Of a DNA stretch of 64,000 nt, positions 1 to 7,331 are shown piece after piece. This stretch comes from JASLBX01 sp035762665 (lineage in GTDB: Bacteria > Actinomycetota > Actinomycetes > Jiangellales > Jiangellaceae), in assembly GCA_035762665.1 (NCBI GenBank), contig DASTNZ010000013.1, forward strand, positions 52,189 to 116,188, in the 5' to 3' direction. Below the pieces are notes generated by a model, which saw only the letters and a program-made list of their open reading frames with translations, was not told the DNA's origin and ran no database searches. The first letter of the stretch is position 1. Each line of letters starts with the position of its first letter. The position numbers and the translations under genes are program-made.

Positions 1-1211
1 AGTTGGTCGACCACCTGCCCGGCATGCACGCCGGTCACCTCGCAACACACCAGGCCGCTGGACAGTTGCGGATCACCGGGCGTAACGACGCGGACTCCCG
101 GCACGCCGGCCAGACCTTCCTTGAGTTGCGTCGCGAGCTCGCGGCTACGTGCGGCGATCCGGTCCGCTCCGATCGACTCGTGGAACTCGAACGCATCTGC
201 TACGGCCCACCGGTGCTCGAACGCCTTGTATCCACCAGGCGTACTGGCGTCGCGGAAGGGACGCGGTGAATCCGTGCCGCCTATCCAGTTCTCGAAGCCC
301 ACGGGGTCGAATGGCGGGATGATCGCGCCGATCGCCTCACCGGCCTCCGGGCTTGCCCATACCAGCCCGGTCCCGCGCGGCCCGAACAGCCACTTGTGCG
401 TTCCCGAGATGAGAACGTCGCAGCCGAGTTCGGTCGGCCCGTCTTCCTCCACGCCAAGCCCGTGAATGCCATCGATGCACAACAACGCGCGCTGGTTTGG
501 CTCACGATCCCGGTTGGCATCGGCCAGCATGTCGGAGATCTGCCGCGTCGGCAGCTTCACCCCGGTGCTGGAGTGCACCCAGGTCAACGCCACCACTCTC
601 GTTTCCGGCCGGATTGCCGCCGCGATTCGGGCCGTCATCTCGTCTGCGTCCGCTGTTGCGGGGTCGTCGTAGAGGGTTACTTGTTCGACCTCCGCACCAG
701 ACCGTTCCGCGGCTAGTCGCAGCGCCTCGTGGGTGGAGTAGAAGTCGTGGGTCGACGTCAGGACGTGCGCACCCGGTTCCAGGGTTAGGCCGTTATACAC
801 CAGGCCGAGACCCATAGTGGTGCTGTCAGTCAGCGCGATCTCATCGGCCTGGACGCGGAGATAACGGCCGGCTGCTGCTCGCACCGCTTCGTCGTAAGTG
901 TAAGCGTCGTGTACTGCCGTCGCCGGGTCGTTATCGAGCGCCTCCCGCCAGCGCTCGATCGCCGCGCGGACCGGCGCGGGATGCGTGGCCAGAATGAACG
1001 CCGCGAAGTGTGCCAGCTCCGGGTCGAGGGCGAACTGCTCCCGCACGGCGTCCCAACTGCCCAGGTCGGTTGGCGGACCTGTGGGTGACTGGCTTGCGGC
1101 GCTTGCGGTTCCTTCATCGGTGCAACCGGCGACCGCGGCAGCGGCCCCCCCGGCAACCACCAGAGCGCTACCCGCCAGGAGTGCACGGCGGCCGATCATT
1201 GGCTGCGGCAT
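1..1211 (-). CDS. Class V aminotransferase-fold PLP enzyme, exported lipoprotein (3' end outside window)
   Basis: About 403 codons are present; the C-terminus runs off the left edge. The fold is that of PLP-dependent class V aminotransferases (isopenicillin N epimerase / cysteine desulfurase-like). The PLP-lysine motif SGTHKWLFGPRG lies around residue 270, after an aspartate-containing CIDGIHG stretch. The N-terminus begins MPQPMIGRRALLAG, has a twin-arginine-type charged region and an Ala/Val-rich core, and ends in the lipobox VAGC. It therefore looks like a Tat-exported, lipid-anchored protein, which is unusual for this normally cytoplasmic family. The ATG at 1211 is the only start that keeps the signal peptide. 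Substrate is unknown. The fold and export signal are seen in the sequence; enzymatic activity outside the membrane is inference. Confidence 0.8.
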   Translation of the reverse strand, partial: MPQPMIGRRALLAGSALVVAGGAAAAVAGCTDEGTASAASQSPTGPPTDLGSWDAVREQFALDPELAHFAAFILATHPAPVRAAIERWREALDNDPATAVHDAYTYDEAVRAAAGRYLRVQADEIALTDSTTMGLGLVYNGLTLEPGAHVLTSTHDFYSTHEALRLAAERSGAEVEQVTLYDDPATADADEMTARIAAAIRPETRVVALTWVHSSTGVKLPTRQISDMLADANRDREPNQRALLCIDGIHGLGVEEDGPTELGCDVLISGTHKWLFGPRGTGLVWASPEAGEAIGAIIPPFDPVGFENWIGGTDSPRPFRDASTPGGYKAFEHRWAVADAFEFHESIGADRIAARSRELATQLKEGLAGVPGVRVVTPGDPQLSSGLVCCEVTGVHAGQVVDQ

Positions 1212-1354
1212 GGTGCGAGAGTAACCACGCCACGCCGTGTCGACCAGTGGCGGCCAGGTGAAGGATTGGGTCGCGCGCCACCGGGAAAAGATCACGCGGA
1301 TGGCTGACCGGCGTCGTGCCATCCCAGGTGTTCATCGAGCTGGAGGAGATCCTG

Positions 1355-1513
1355 ATGTTCGCCGTACTCGCACTCATCTGTTTCGTGATCGCACTGCTGG
1401 ATGTTTCGCTCGGCGAGCTGAACCTCGTCACGCTGGGGCTGGCGTTCGTCGCAGCGCATCTGGCGTTTGGCCTCCCATTTGCGCCGGGCAAGTGGCGTAG
1501 GAGATTGCGGTAG
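1355..1513 (+). CDS. Small two-helix membrane protein
   Basis: A 52-residue protein beginning MFAVLALICFVIALLDVS. It has two hydrophobic segments (about residues 2-17 and 22-40) and a basic tail ending KWRRRLR. The ATG at 1355 is chosen because GGAGGAG lies about 8 bases upstream; an in-frame upstream codon at 1316 would add 13 polar residues without a ribosome site. Small proteins like this with a basic cytoplasmic tail are common in actinomycetes, but I do not recognise a family. It stands alone between a divergent aminotransferase-like gene and a convergent lipid kinase gene. Confidence 0.5.
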   Translation: MFAVLALICFVIALLDVSLGELNLVTLGLAFVAAHLAFGLPFAPGKWRRRLR

Positions 1514-1547
1514 CCCGGTAGGTTCGGCCTGCCGCCGCGGGTAGTGG

Positions 1548-2474
1548 TTAGGGTTCTGCTGCTTCCTGGGTGTGCTGGGTTGGCGGGAGGTTTGCATCGC
1601 GCGGCACGATCAAGTGCCACGCGGCGGGTTCCAGCGTCCAGGAGCGGTCGGTGATCGGACCCGCGATTTCACCGTCGGCGACGGTGAGAAAGGGGTCACC
1701 GCTGACACTGATATGCCGCCCTTGGGCCTGCTGAATGTCACCGCGGTCCAGATGTCTACCTCTGCTGAGGTCAATGGCATAGCCGAAACGTGCCAGCGGA
1801 CCGACGGCGCGGGAGACTACAACCTCGGCCAGACCATCGTCGGGGACCGATTCCGGGTGCACGCGCGCGGTGCCGCCGCCGATGCTCGGCCCGTTGGACA
1901 CGGAGACCATCAGGGCCCGGTTGCGCCGGTCGGCCATCTGCCGACCGTCGACGTGGACATCGAGTCGCCAGCCGCGGGTGCGGATCCCGGCAGAGAGTGC
2001 GCCTACTGGATAGGCGAACCGGCCCAGCCGCGACTTGAGCGTTGCCGCGGCCTGGGCAGCCTGGGCCCCGACGCCGAGGTGGACGGCATTGACCACCACA
2101 CCACCGGTGTCGTCCACAAGCAGGTCGAGCCGGCGTGGTTGACCGGAGATGATGACCCGGGATGCGCCGTCTGGATCGAGGGGTATGCCCAGCCCGCGTG
2201 CCAGATCGTTTCCGGTTCCAAGCGGCAGCAGGCCCAGCTGGCAGTCGCGCAACTCGTGCCGGCCATGCAACGCCGCGACGACGGCATGCAGCGATCCATC
2301 TCCTCCGGCAACGACCAGCAGCTGATCACCGCGGCGGTCGAGTATTTCCCCCAGGTGGGCGCGGTCCCGGGAGTAGGCCACCTCTACCGGCTCGGCCTCA
2401 CCGAGAATGGCCATCGCCGCAGCCACCGCTTCACGCTCGGCGCTGCCGGCTTCCTCGTTCGCAACGACCAGCAC
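1548..2474 (-). CDS. Diacylglycerol/lipid kinase (YegS/DagK family)
   Basis: The protein belongs to the NAD-kinase-like lipid kinases that phosphorylate diacylglycerol or related lipids using ATP. Visible hallmarks are VVAGGDGSLHAVV (nucleotide-binding GGDG) and LPLGTGNDLARGLG. A C-terminal beta-rich domain ends with VADGEIAGP, typical of the family. I prefer a GTG start at 2474 because GAGG stands 7 bases upstream and the product then begins directly with the first beta strand (VLVVANEEAGS). ATG at 2510 and TTG at 2531 are longer in-frame alternatives. The usual family length is about 300 residues and this start gives 308. Monocistronic, converging with the small membrane gene. Lipid substrate cannot be told from sequence. 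Confidence 0.85.
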   Translation of the reverse strand: MLVVANEEAGSAEREAVAAAMAILGEAEPVEVAYSRDRAHLGEILDRRGDQLLVVAGGDGSLHAVVAALHGRHELRDCQLGLLPLGTGNDLARGLGIPLDPDGASRVIISGQPRRLDLLVDDTGGVVVNAVHLGVGAQAAQAAATLKSRLGRFAYPVGALSAGIRTRGWRLDVHVDGRQMADRRNRALMVSVSNGPSIGGGTARVHPESVPDDGLAEVVVSRAVGPLARFGYAIDLSRGRHLDRGDIQQAQGRHISVSGDPFLTVADGEIAGPITDRSWTLEPAAWHLIVPRDANLPPTQHTQEAAEP

Positions 2475-2642
2475 CTGATGGCCTCCCCGACTCGTGCCCG
2501 CCGGGACCATACCCAGCAGGGCCGCCCGCAACCGCGACCGGCTGAGGCGCGATCGGTGGACCTAGGCGGGTGCACAGTGGACGTTCGGCTGCTGCCAGCG
2601 CCGATCTCAGCCCCAGGCCAGCGCTCGTGGACATGCGTCTCT

Positions 2643-3629
2643 CTAGACCGTGACGACGACCTTCCCCTGGGCGTGACCCTCTTCCTGGTAGGCGATGGCG
2701 GCAGGGATCTGGTCGAACGAGTACGTCCGATCGATGACCGGAGTGATCTCGCCGCCCTCGATCAGTTCGGTCAGGGTCTCCAGGTTTTGCTTGTTCCGCG
2801 AGCACTGGACCACGTCGGCCAGGGTCATCCGCTGCGGCACGAACGGCGACATCGCGAGCGCCGCGAATACGTGACCCGCGGGTTGCAACCATCGTCCGGG
2901 CGGCCCGCCGACGGCGACGAACGTGCCGTCGCGGGTCAGGGCCTGCCGACAGGCTCGCGCTGAGCGGCTTCCCGCAACGTCCAGCAGCAGGTCGTACCGC
3001 TGCCCGTTGCGGGTGAAGTCCTCTGCCGTGTAGTCGATGACCTCGTGCGCACCTATCGATCGGACGAGTTCGACATTGCGCGCGCTGCAGACTCCTGTCA
3101 CCCGCGCGCCGAACGCTCGGGCGAGCTGGACAGCGAACGTTCCGACACCTCCCGAAGCTCCGTTTACCAGGACACTCTGACCCGGCTGGATCCGGCCCTC
3201 GTCCCGCAGGCCGATCAGGGCGGTGTTGGCCGCCATCGGCACCGCGGCGGCTTGTTCGAACGACATGTTCTTCGGCTTAGGCGCGAGTTCGTCGTCGCGG
3301 ATGCACACGTACTCTCCGAATCCGCCCTGCTTGGGCATCGCGAACACCTCGTCACCGGGGCGGAACGCGGTGACGTCCTTGCCGACCACTGAGACCTGCC
3401 CGGCCACGTCGGCACCCAAGATGCGGAGCTTAGGCCTGCGCAGGCCGAGAGTGCCAGGCATCAACCGTGAGACGTATGGCTCGCCCTTGATGTGGTGCCA
3501 GTCGTACGGCTGGACGGAAGTGGCGCGGACCTTCACCAGTACCTCGCGGTCGCCGGGCGCGGGGGTGTCGATGTCTGTCAGTTCCAGGTCCGCAAGGGAG
3601 CCGTACTTACGCACGACGAATGCCTTCAT
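2643..3629 (-). CDS. Zinc-independent MDR alcohol dehydrogenase / quinone oxidoreductase-like
   Basis: Medium-chain dehydrogenase/reductase of the NADPH:quinone oxidoreductase type, 328 residues. It has an N-terminal GroES-like domain (MKAFVVRKYG...PGDEVFAM) and a Rossmann domain with the nucleotide motif GASGGVGTFAVQLAR. It lacks the cysteine pattern of structural-zinc ADHs. The ATG at 3629 is chosen over the ATG at 3644 because GGAGG lies 8 bases before it and the longer form would start upstream of that site. The gene sits next to a TetR regulator on the same strand, and its promoter is covered by three copies of that regulator's presumed operator. It is probably a stress- or xenobiotic-inducible reductase; the inducer is unknown. 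Confidence 0.85.
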   Translation of the reverse strand: MKAFVVRKYGSLADLELTDIDTPAPGDREVLVKVRATSVQPYDWHHIKGEPYVSRLMPGTLGLRRPKLRILGADVAGQVSVVGKDVTAFRPGDEVFAMPKQGGFGEYVCIRDDELAPKPKNMSFEQAAAVPMAANTALIGLRDEGRIQPGQSVLVNGASGGVGTFAVQLARAFGARVTGVCSARNVELVRSIGAHEVIDYTAEDFTRNGQRYDLLLDVAGSRSARACRQALTRDGTFVAVGGPPGRWLQPAGHVFAALAMSPFVPQRMTLADVVQCSRNKQNLETLTELIEGGEITPVIDRTYSFDQIPAAIAYQEEGHAQGKVVVTV

Positions 3630-3649
3630 TGACTGAACCTCCATTGTCT

Positions 3650-3702
3650 CTTACGACGTAAGACTTACGCTGTAAGGTATTCGTACAACGTAAGGTTGTC
3701 AA
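3650..3702 (-). promoter_or_regulatory. Promoter with three tandem TetR operators
   Basis: Reading the minus strand, a -35 TTGACA (3702-3697) and a -10 TACCTT (3679-3674) are separated by 17 bases, ahead of the oxidoreductase gene. Three copies of a 13-bp inverted repeat, CTTAC-N3-GTAAG, lie on it: 3682-3694 (one mismatch) in the spacer, 3664-3676 overlapping the -10, and 3650-3662 at the expected transcription start. A fourth copy precedes the adjacent TetR gene. The arrangement indicates repression by steric block. The repeats and spacing are read directly; the binding protein is inferred from adjacency. Confidence 0.75.
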
Positions 3703-3745
3703 CAATGAAGTTGCCGTCGCTGCGCTAATGGCTCGAGGAGTGAGG

Positions 3746-4450
3746 TCAGGTTGTGCGTAACCGGTCGAGTCCGTCGAGGATCAGATCGAGGCCGAACTCG
3801 AACTCGGTCTGGTCGTCGCACCAGCCGAGCGTCGAGTCGGGATCGTCGTGAGCAACCTCCGTCAACATGCCCACGAGGTGCGGCAGCCGGTCCGCCATGT
3901 TCTCGATCATGGCCGTGGATTCCTCGTCATTGGGCCCGTTGCTCGGATCGAACAACTCCTGGGCGAACCCGAGGGCCCGGCTGCCGAGCGCGTGAAGCGC
4001 ATGGTGAGCAAGGTCGTACGAGAAGCCGCCGCTGCGCATGAGCCCGAGCAGGGAATCGAAGTAATGCAGGACCGCCGGGCTCGTGTTCGTGCGTGTCTGC
4101 ATGACGCCAGGCGCCCACGGGTGGCGAAGCATGATCTCGCGCGCGGTAAGGATCCGACTGCGCATGGCGGCTTTCCAGTCAGCTCCCTTGGAACTCAGAG
4201 ATATTCCGGAGACCGCATCGTTGATCCCCTGGACCACGACCTCGACGATGCCGTCGAGAACGTCGTCCTTGTTGGCAACGTGGTAGTAGAGCGACATCGC
4301 CTCGGCTCCGAGATCGTCTGCTAAACGACGCATGGTGAGCGCGTCAAGGCCGTCCTCGTCAGCGATGTTGATGGCAGCCCACAGCACCCGGTCTCTGCTC
4401 AGCGGGATCCGGTGTTCGGTCTTCGCCTCCGAACGGGCCCTCACGTGCAT
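3746..4450 (-). CDS. TetR-family transcriptional regulator
   Basis: A 234-residue regulator. The helix-turn-helix lies at about residues 18-60 (LSRDRVLWAAINIADEDG ... MRRLADDLGAEAMSLYYHV). The pattern LDALTMRRLADDLG is typical of TetR proteins with the TetR_C tetracycline-repressor-like C-terminal domain, and the rest is a helical ligand-binding domain. The ATG at 4450 follows a perfect CTTAC-N3-GTAAG operator by only 3 bases, with no ribosome site, so the transcript may be leaderless. The same operator occurs three times in front of the neighbouring oxidoreductase, so this protein probably represses both itself and that gene. Confidence 0.85.
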   Translation of the reverse strand: MHVRARSEAKTEHRIPLSRDRVLWAAINIADEDGLDALTMRRLADDLGAEAMSLYYHVANKDDVLDGIVEVVVQGINDAVSGISLSSKGADWKAAMRSRILTAREIMLRHPWAPGVMQTRTNTSPAVLHYFDSLLGLMRSGGFSYDLAHHALHALGSRALGFAQELFDPSNGPNDEESTAMIENMADRLPHLVGMLTEVAHDDPDSTLGWCDDQTEFEFGLDLILDGLDRLRTT

Positions 4451-4453
4451 GAC

Positions 4454-4466
4454 CTTACACCGTAAG
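4454..4466 (-). promoter_or_regulatory. Autoregulatory TetR operator
   Basis: Inverted repeat CTTACACCGTAAG, the same 13-bp pattern as the three copies at 3650-3694, placed immediately before the TetR start codon. This supports autorepression. Confidence 0.7.
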
Positions 4467-4553
4467 TCTGAATGCCGAACGCGACATCGCTAGCCCTGGC
4501 CGGCCTGCCAAGGCGGCTGGACTCCTTCATGCAGCTTTCGCTAGCCGTGCGGG

Positions 4554-5447
4554 TCAGCCAGCTGGCCTTGTACACCGCTCGGAGAGAAGTTCGAGAATGC
4601 GCTGGGCAGCAGGGTTCCCACGCAACGTCTCCCGCACCCGCACCGAGATGTGGCGTACCGGTGTCGGGTCGACGACTGGCACCGCGGCAAGTCCCGCCGG
4701 CAGCGACTCACCGATCCCGAGCTGGGGCAGCACAGTGATCCCCACTCCTGCGGCGACGAAGGAGATCGCGGTCGGGTAGTCGTGCGTCTCGACGTGGAAT
4801 CCGGGGCTAAAGCCGACGGAGGCGCACGCGTCGATGACGACCTGGCGGCAGGGACCGCGGGAGAAGTCGTTGTCGACCCACCGTTCGTTGGCCAGCTCGC
4901 GCAGGCGGACCGACTCGTGGCTCGCGAGTGCATGTTCCTTCGGCAGCACGACCAGGTATGGGTCGTCGAGCAGAGGATGGACGTCGTAGCCGCGGATCGC
5001 GCCTGATGCAGCGGCTTCGACGAAGATCTCGACGTCGGGAGCAAGGGACTCGCCGGCCAGTTCAAGGAGCCGCAAGTCGATTCGTAGATGCGGGAACTCC
5101 TGGGTGAGCGCGGCGACAAGCGGGGGTATCCAGGCCGCTCCCGCAGAGGCGAAGTAACTGATCGACATCCGACCGACCCGGCCGGCGCGTAGATCAGCCA
5201 CCACTGAATCGAGGGCAGCTAGCCGTTCGAGAGCGGTGGCCGCCTCCTTGGCGAGCAGGTGCCCGGTAGTCGTTGGTTCAATGCCGCGACCGTTGCGCTC
5301 GATCAGCCGAAGGCCGGTCTCGCGCTGGAGGGCGCTGACGTGCTGGCTGATCGCGGACGGCGTGTAGCCGAGGTTCGACGCCGCCCTGTTGACCGAACCG
5401 GCGGCGACAACGGCGCTGAAAACTCGGAGTCGATGTGCGTCGAGCAT
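4554..5447 (-). CDS. LysR-family transcriptional regulator
   Basis: A 297-residue LysR regulator. The N-terminal winged helix-turn-helix (MLDAHRLRVFSAVVAAGSVNRAASNLGYTPSA... then ISQHVSALQRETG) is followed by a periplasmic-binding-like effector domain from about residue 90. The ATG at 5447 gives the usual LysR N-terminus. It is divergent from an EamA transporter gene 75 bases away, the classical LysR layout, so it most likely controls that transporter. The inter-start region contains repeated TGTAC/GTAC-like elements (5495-5510) that could be its box, but I cannot define one firmly. Confidence 0.9.
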   Translation of the reverse strand: MLDAHRLRVFSAVVAAGSVNRAASNLGYTPSAISQHVSALQRETGLRLIERNGRGIEPTTTGHLLAKEAATALERLAALDSVVADLRAGRVGRMSISYFASAGAAWIPPLVAALTQEFPHLRIDLRLLELAGESLAPDVEIFVEAAASGAIRGYDVHPLLDDPYLVVLPKEHALASHESVRLRELANERWVDNDFSRGPCRQVVIDACASVGFSPGFHVETHDYPTAISFVAAGVGITVLPQLGIGESLPAGLAAVPVVDPTPVRHISVRVRETLRGNPAAQRILELLSERCTRPAG

Positions 5448-5522
5448 GGATACGAATATACAGCGTTACTGAACTGTCGTACAGAAACATTCGCTTGTAC
5501 TGATGTGTGCCGTGAGGTGACC

Positions 5523-6431
5523 ATGGTCAGCGTGACCACAACACTCCTCACCAGCCCGGCCGGTCAGCGGAACAGCCAACAGCTCGCGACTGTTGCCGCA
5601 CTGATCACGGTGGTTCTCTGGGCATCCGCCTTTGTGGCCATCCGGGCTGCTGCCGACGACTACTCGCCAGGCGCACTTGCCTTCGGGCGTCTTGCGGTCG
5701 GTGCGTTAGGCCTCGGCGTCATCGCGATGCGATACAACCGACCGCGGCCTCGCGGCAAGGCTCTGGGCCTCATCGTCGCCTACGGTGTCGCGTGGTTTGC
5801 CGGGTACACCGTCGTTCTTAACCAGGCAGAACATCACCTCGATGCCGGCACCGCTGCGATGTTGGTCAACGTCGCGCCCATCCTGGTCGCCGTGTTCGCC
5901 GGGCTGCTGCTCGACGAGGGATTTCCGCGAACCCTGATCATCGGGATATCGGTCGCGTTCGTCGGAGTCGCGATCATCACGATCGGCGGGCCTGGTAATG
6001 CGTCGGTCGGTAGCGGGATCGGGATCGTGCTTGCACTGCTTGCCGCAATCCTCTACGCAGCGGGGGCGTTGCTGCAGAAGGTCACCCTGCGTACGGTCGA
6101 CGCGGTCACGGCCACGTTCTGGGGGTGCCTTATCGGAGCGCTCGTGCTGGTGCCCTTTGCCCCGCAGTTCGTCGCCGAGACGGCCGCGGCGCCACCAAGC
6201 GCTCTGGCGGTGGTCGTATACCTCGGCGTGTTCCCCACTGCCATCGCGTTCAGCACTTGGGCCTACGCCCTGGCGCGAACGAATGCCGGCCCGATGACCG
6301 CGACCACGCTCGCTGTACCCGCGATTGCGGTCGTGCTGTCCTGGATCGTGCTCGGCGAGTTACCGACCGTGGTTGCTATGGCTGGTGGAGTGCTGTGCAT
6401 CCTCGGCGTCGCCATCACCCGCCGCCGGTGA
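5523..6431 (+). CDS. EamA/DMT-superfamily transporter
   Basis: A 302-residue inner-membrane protein with ten predicted helices arranged as two EamA repeats. The first repeat is LITVVLWASAFVAIRAA through VNVAPILVAVFAGLLLDEG. The second starts near residue 155 and includes LGVFPTAIAFSTWAYAL. The family exports amino acids, purines or other small metabolites. The ATG at 5523 is preceded by GAGGTGA and agrees with the family start; the open frame extends upstream into the LysR coding region and is ignored. Probably controlled by the divergent LysR gene. Substrate cannot be assigned. Confidence 0.88.
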   Translation: MVSVTTTLLTSPAGQRNSQQLATVAALITVVLWASAFVAIRAAADDYSPGALAFGRLAVGALGLGVIAMRYNRPRPRGKALGLIVAYGVAWFAGYTVVLNQAEHHLDAGTAAMLVNVAPILVAVFAGLLLDEGFPRTLIIGISVAFVGVAIITIGGPGNASVGSGIGIVLALLAAILYAAGALLQKVTLRTVDAVTATFWGCLIGALVLVPFAPQFVAETAAAPPSALAVVVYLGVFPTAIAFSTWAYALARTNAGPMTATTLAVPAIAVVLSWIVLGELPTVVAMAGGVLCILGVAITRRR

Positions 6432-6569
6432 GGCGAGCTTGACCTTCGCCTTCCGTGGTGTTGTGCATCCACTGGCCTGGCGCGGCAGCGCGGCGCGTGC
6501 ACTGGACCGGTCTGGAAGCGCAGCGCCGCCGCACCGAATCAAGGCCCAGCGCTGCCCTAGTGTTTGCGC

Positions 6570-7331
6570 ATGACACTTCTCTCCGAGCTGGTTGATGCAA
6601 TCGCCCAGCGACGGGTCGAGATCATCGACTTAACCGCTCCCCTATCCGCGCACACGCCGATTCTCACGTTGCCCGACGAGTTCGGCCAGACCGCCCCGTT
6701 CAGCCTCGCCGAGATAAGCCGGTACGACGACCGGGGGCCGGCCTGGTACTGGAACAACTTCACCACCGGCGAACACACCGGAACCCACCTCGACGCGCCG
6801 ATCCACTGGGTGACCGGCCAGGACGGCGACGACGTGTCCCAAGTTCCGCCCAGCCGGCTGGTGGCACCAGCGGCGGTGCTGGACTTCACGGCGCAGGCCG
6901 AGGCCGACCCGGACTTCTTGCTCGCGGTCGACCACATCAAGGACTGGGAGCAGCAGCACCAACCGCTGCCGGCCGGTGGGTGGCTGCTGTTCCGCACCGG
7001 CTGGGACGCCCGCTCCCGAGACCCTGAGGCGTACGCGAATGGTGGCCGCACGCCCGGTATCTCCGTTGAGTGTGCGAAATGGCTGGCCGAGGAGGCGCCG
7101 GTCATCGGTGTCGGAGTGGAGACGGTCGGCACTGACGCCGGCGCGGCCCACTCCTTCGATCCGCCGTTCCCTTGTCACGCGATGCTGCTCGGCAACGACA
7201 AGTACGGCCTCACTCAACTTCAGAATCTCGGCGCGCTGCCGCCGACCGGCGCGGTGGTGATCGCCGCACCGCTGCCGATCGTGAGGGGTTCCGGGAGCCC
7301 TACCCGGGTGCTAGCGCTCGTGGAACGCTGA
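6570..7331 (+). CDS. Cyclase-family metal hydrolase (kynurenine formamidase-like)
   Basis: A 253-residue protein of the bacterial cyclase / arylformamidase-like family. It carries the metal-binding signature HTGTHLDAPIHW (about residues 70-81), with further conserved DxxxxxW and H positions. Members hydrolyse N-formylkynurenine, isatin or related amides at a Zn/Mn site. ATG at 6570 is preferred to the TTG at 6564, though neither has a strong ribosome site. Its TGA shares one base with the ATG of the next gene (TGATG), so the two are translationally coupled. The partner is a thiamine-diphosphate enzyme, which suggests that the product of one is a substrate in a short catabolic route. The exact substrate is open. 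Confidence 0.82.
   Translation: MTLLSELVDAIAQRRVEIIDLTAPLSAHTPILTLPDEFGQTAPFSLAEISRYDDRGPAWYWNNFTTGEHTGTHLDAPIHWVTGQDGDDVSQVPPSRLVAPAAVLDFTAQAEADPDFLLAVDHIKDWEQQHQPLPAGGWLLFRTGWDARSRDPEAYANGGRTPGISVECAKWLAEEAPVIGVGVETVGTDAGAAHSFDPPFPCHAMLLGNDKYGLTQLQNLGALPPTGAVVIAAPLPIVRGSGSPTRVLALVER

Noticed and set aside
1572..2963. A 463-codon open frame on the + strand.
   Set aside because: It runs antisense to the lipid kinase and oxidoreductase genes and its peptide has no recognisable fold; a shadow caused by high GC.
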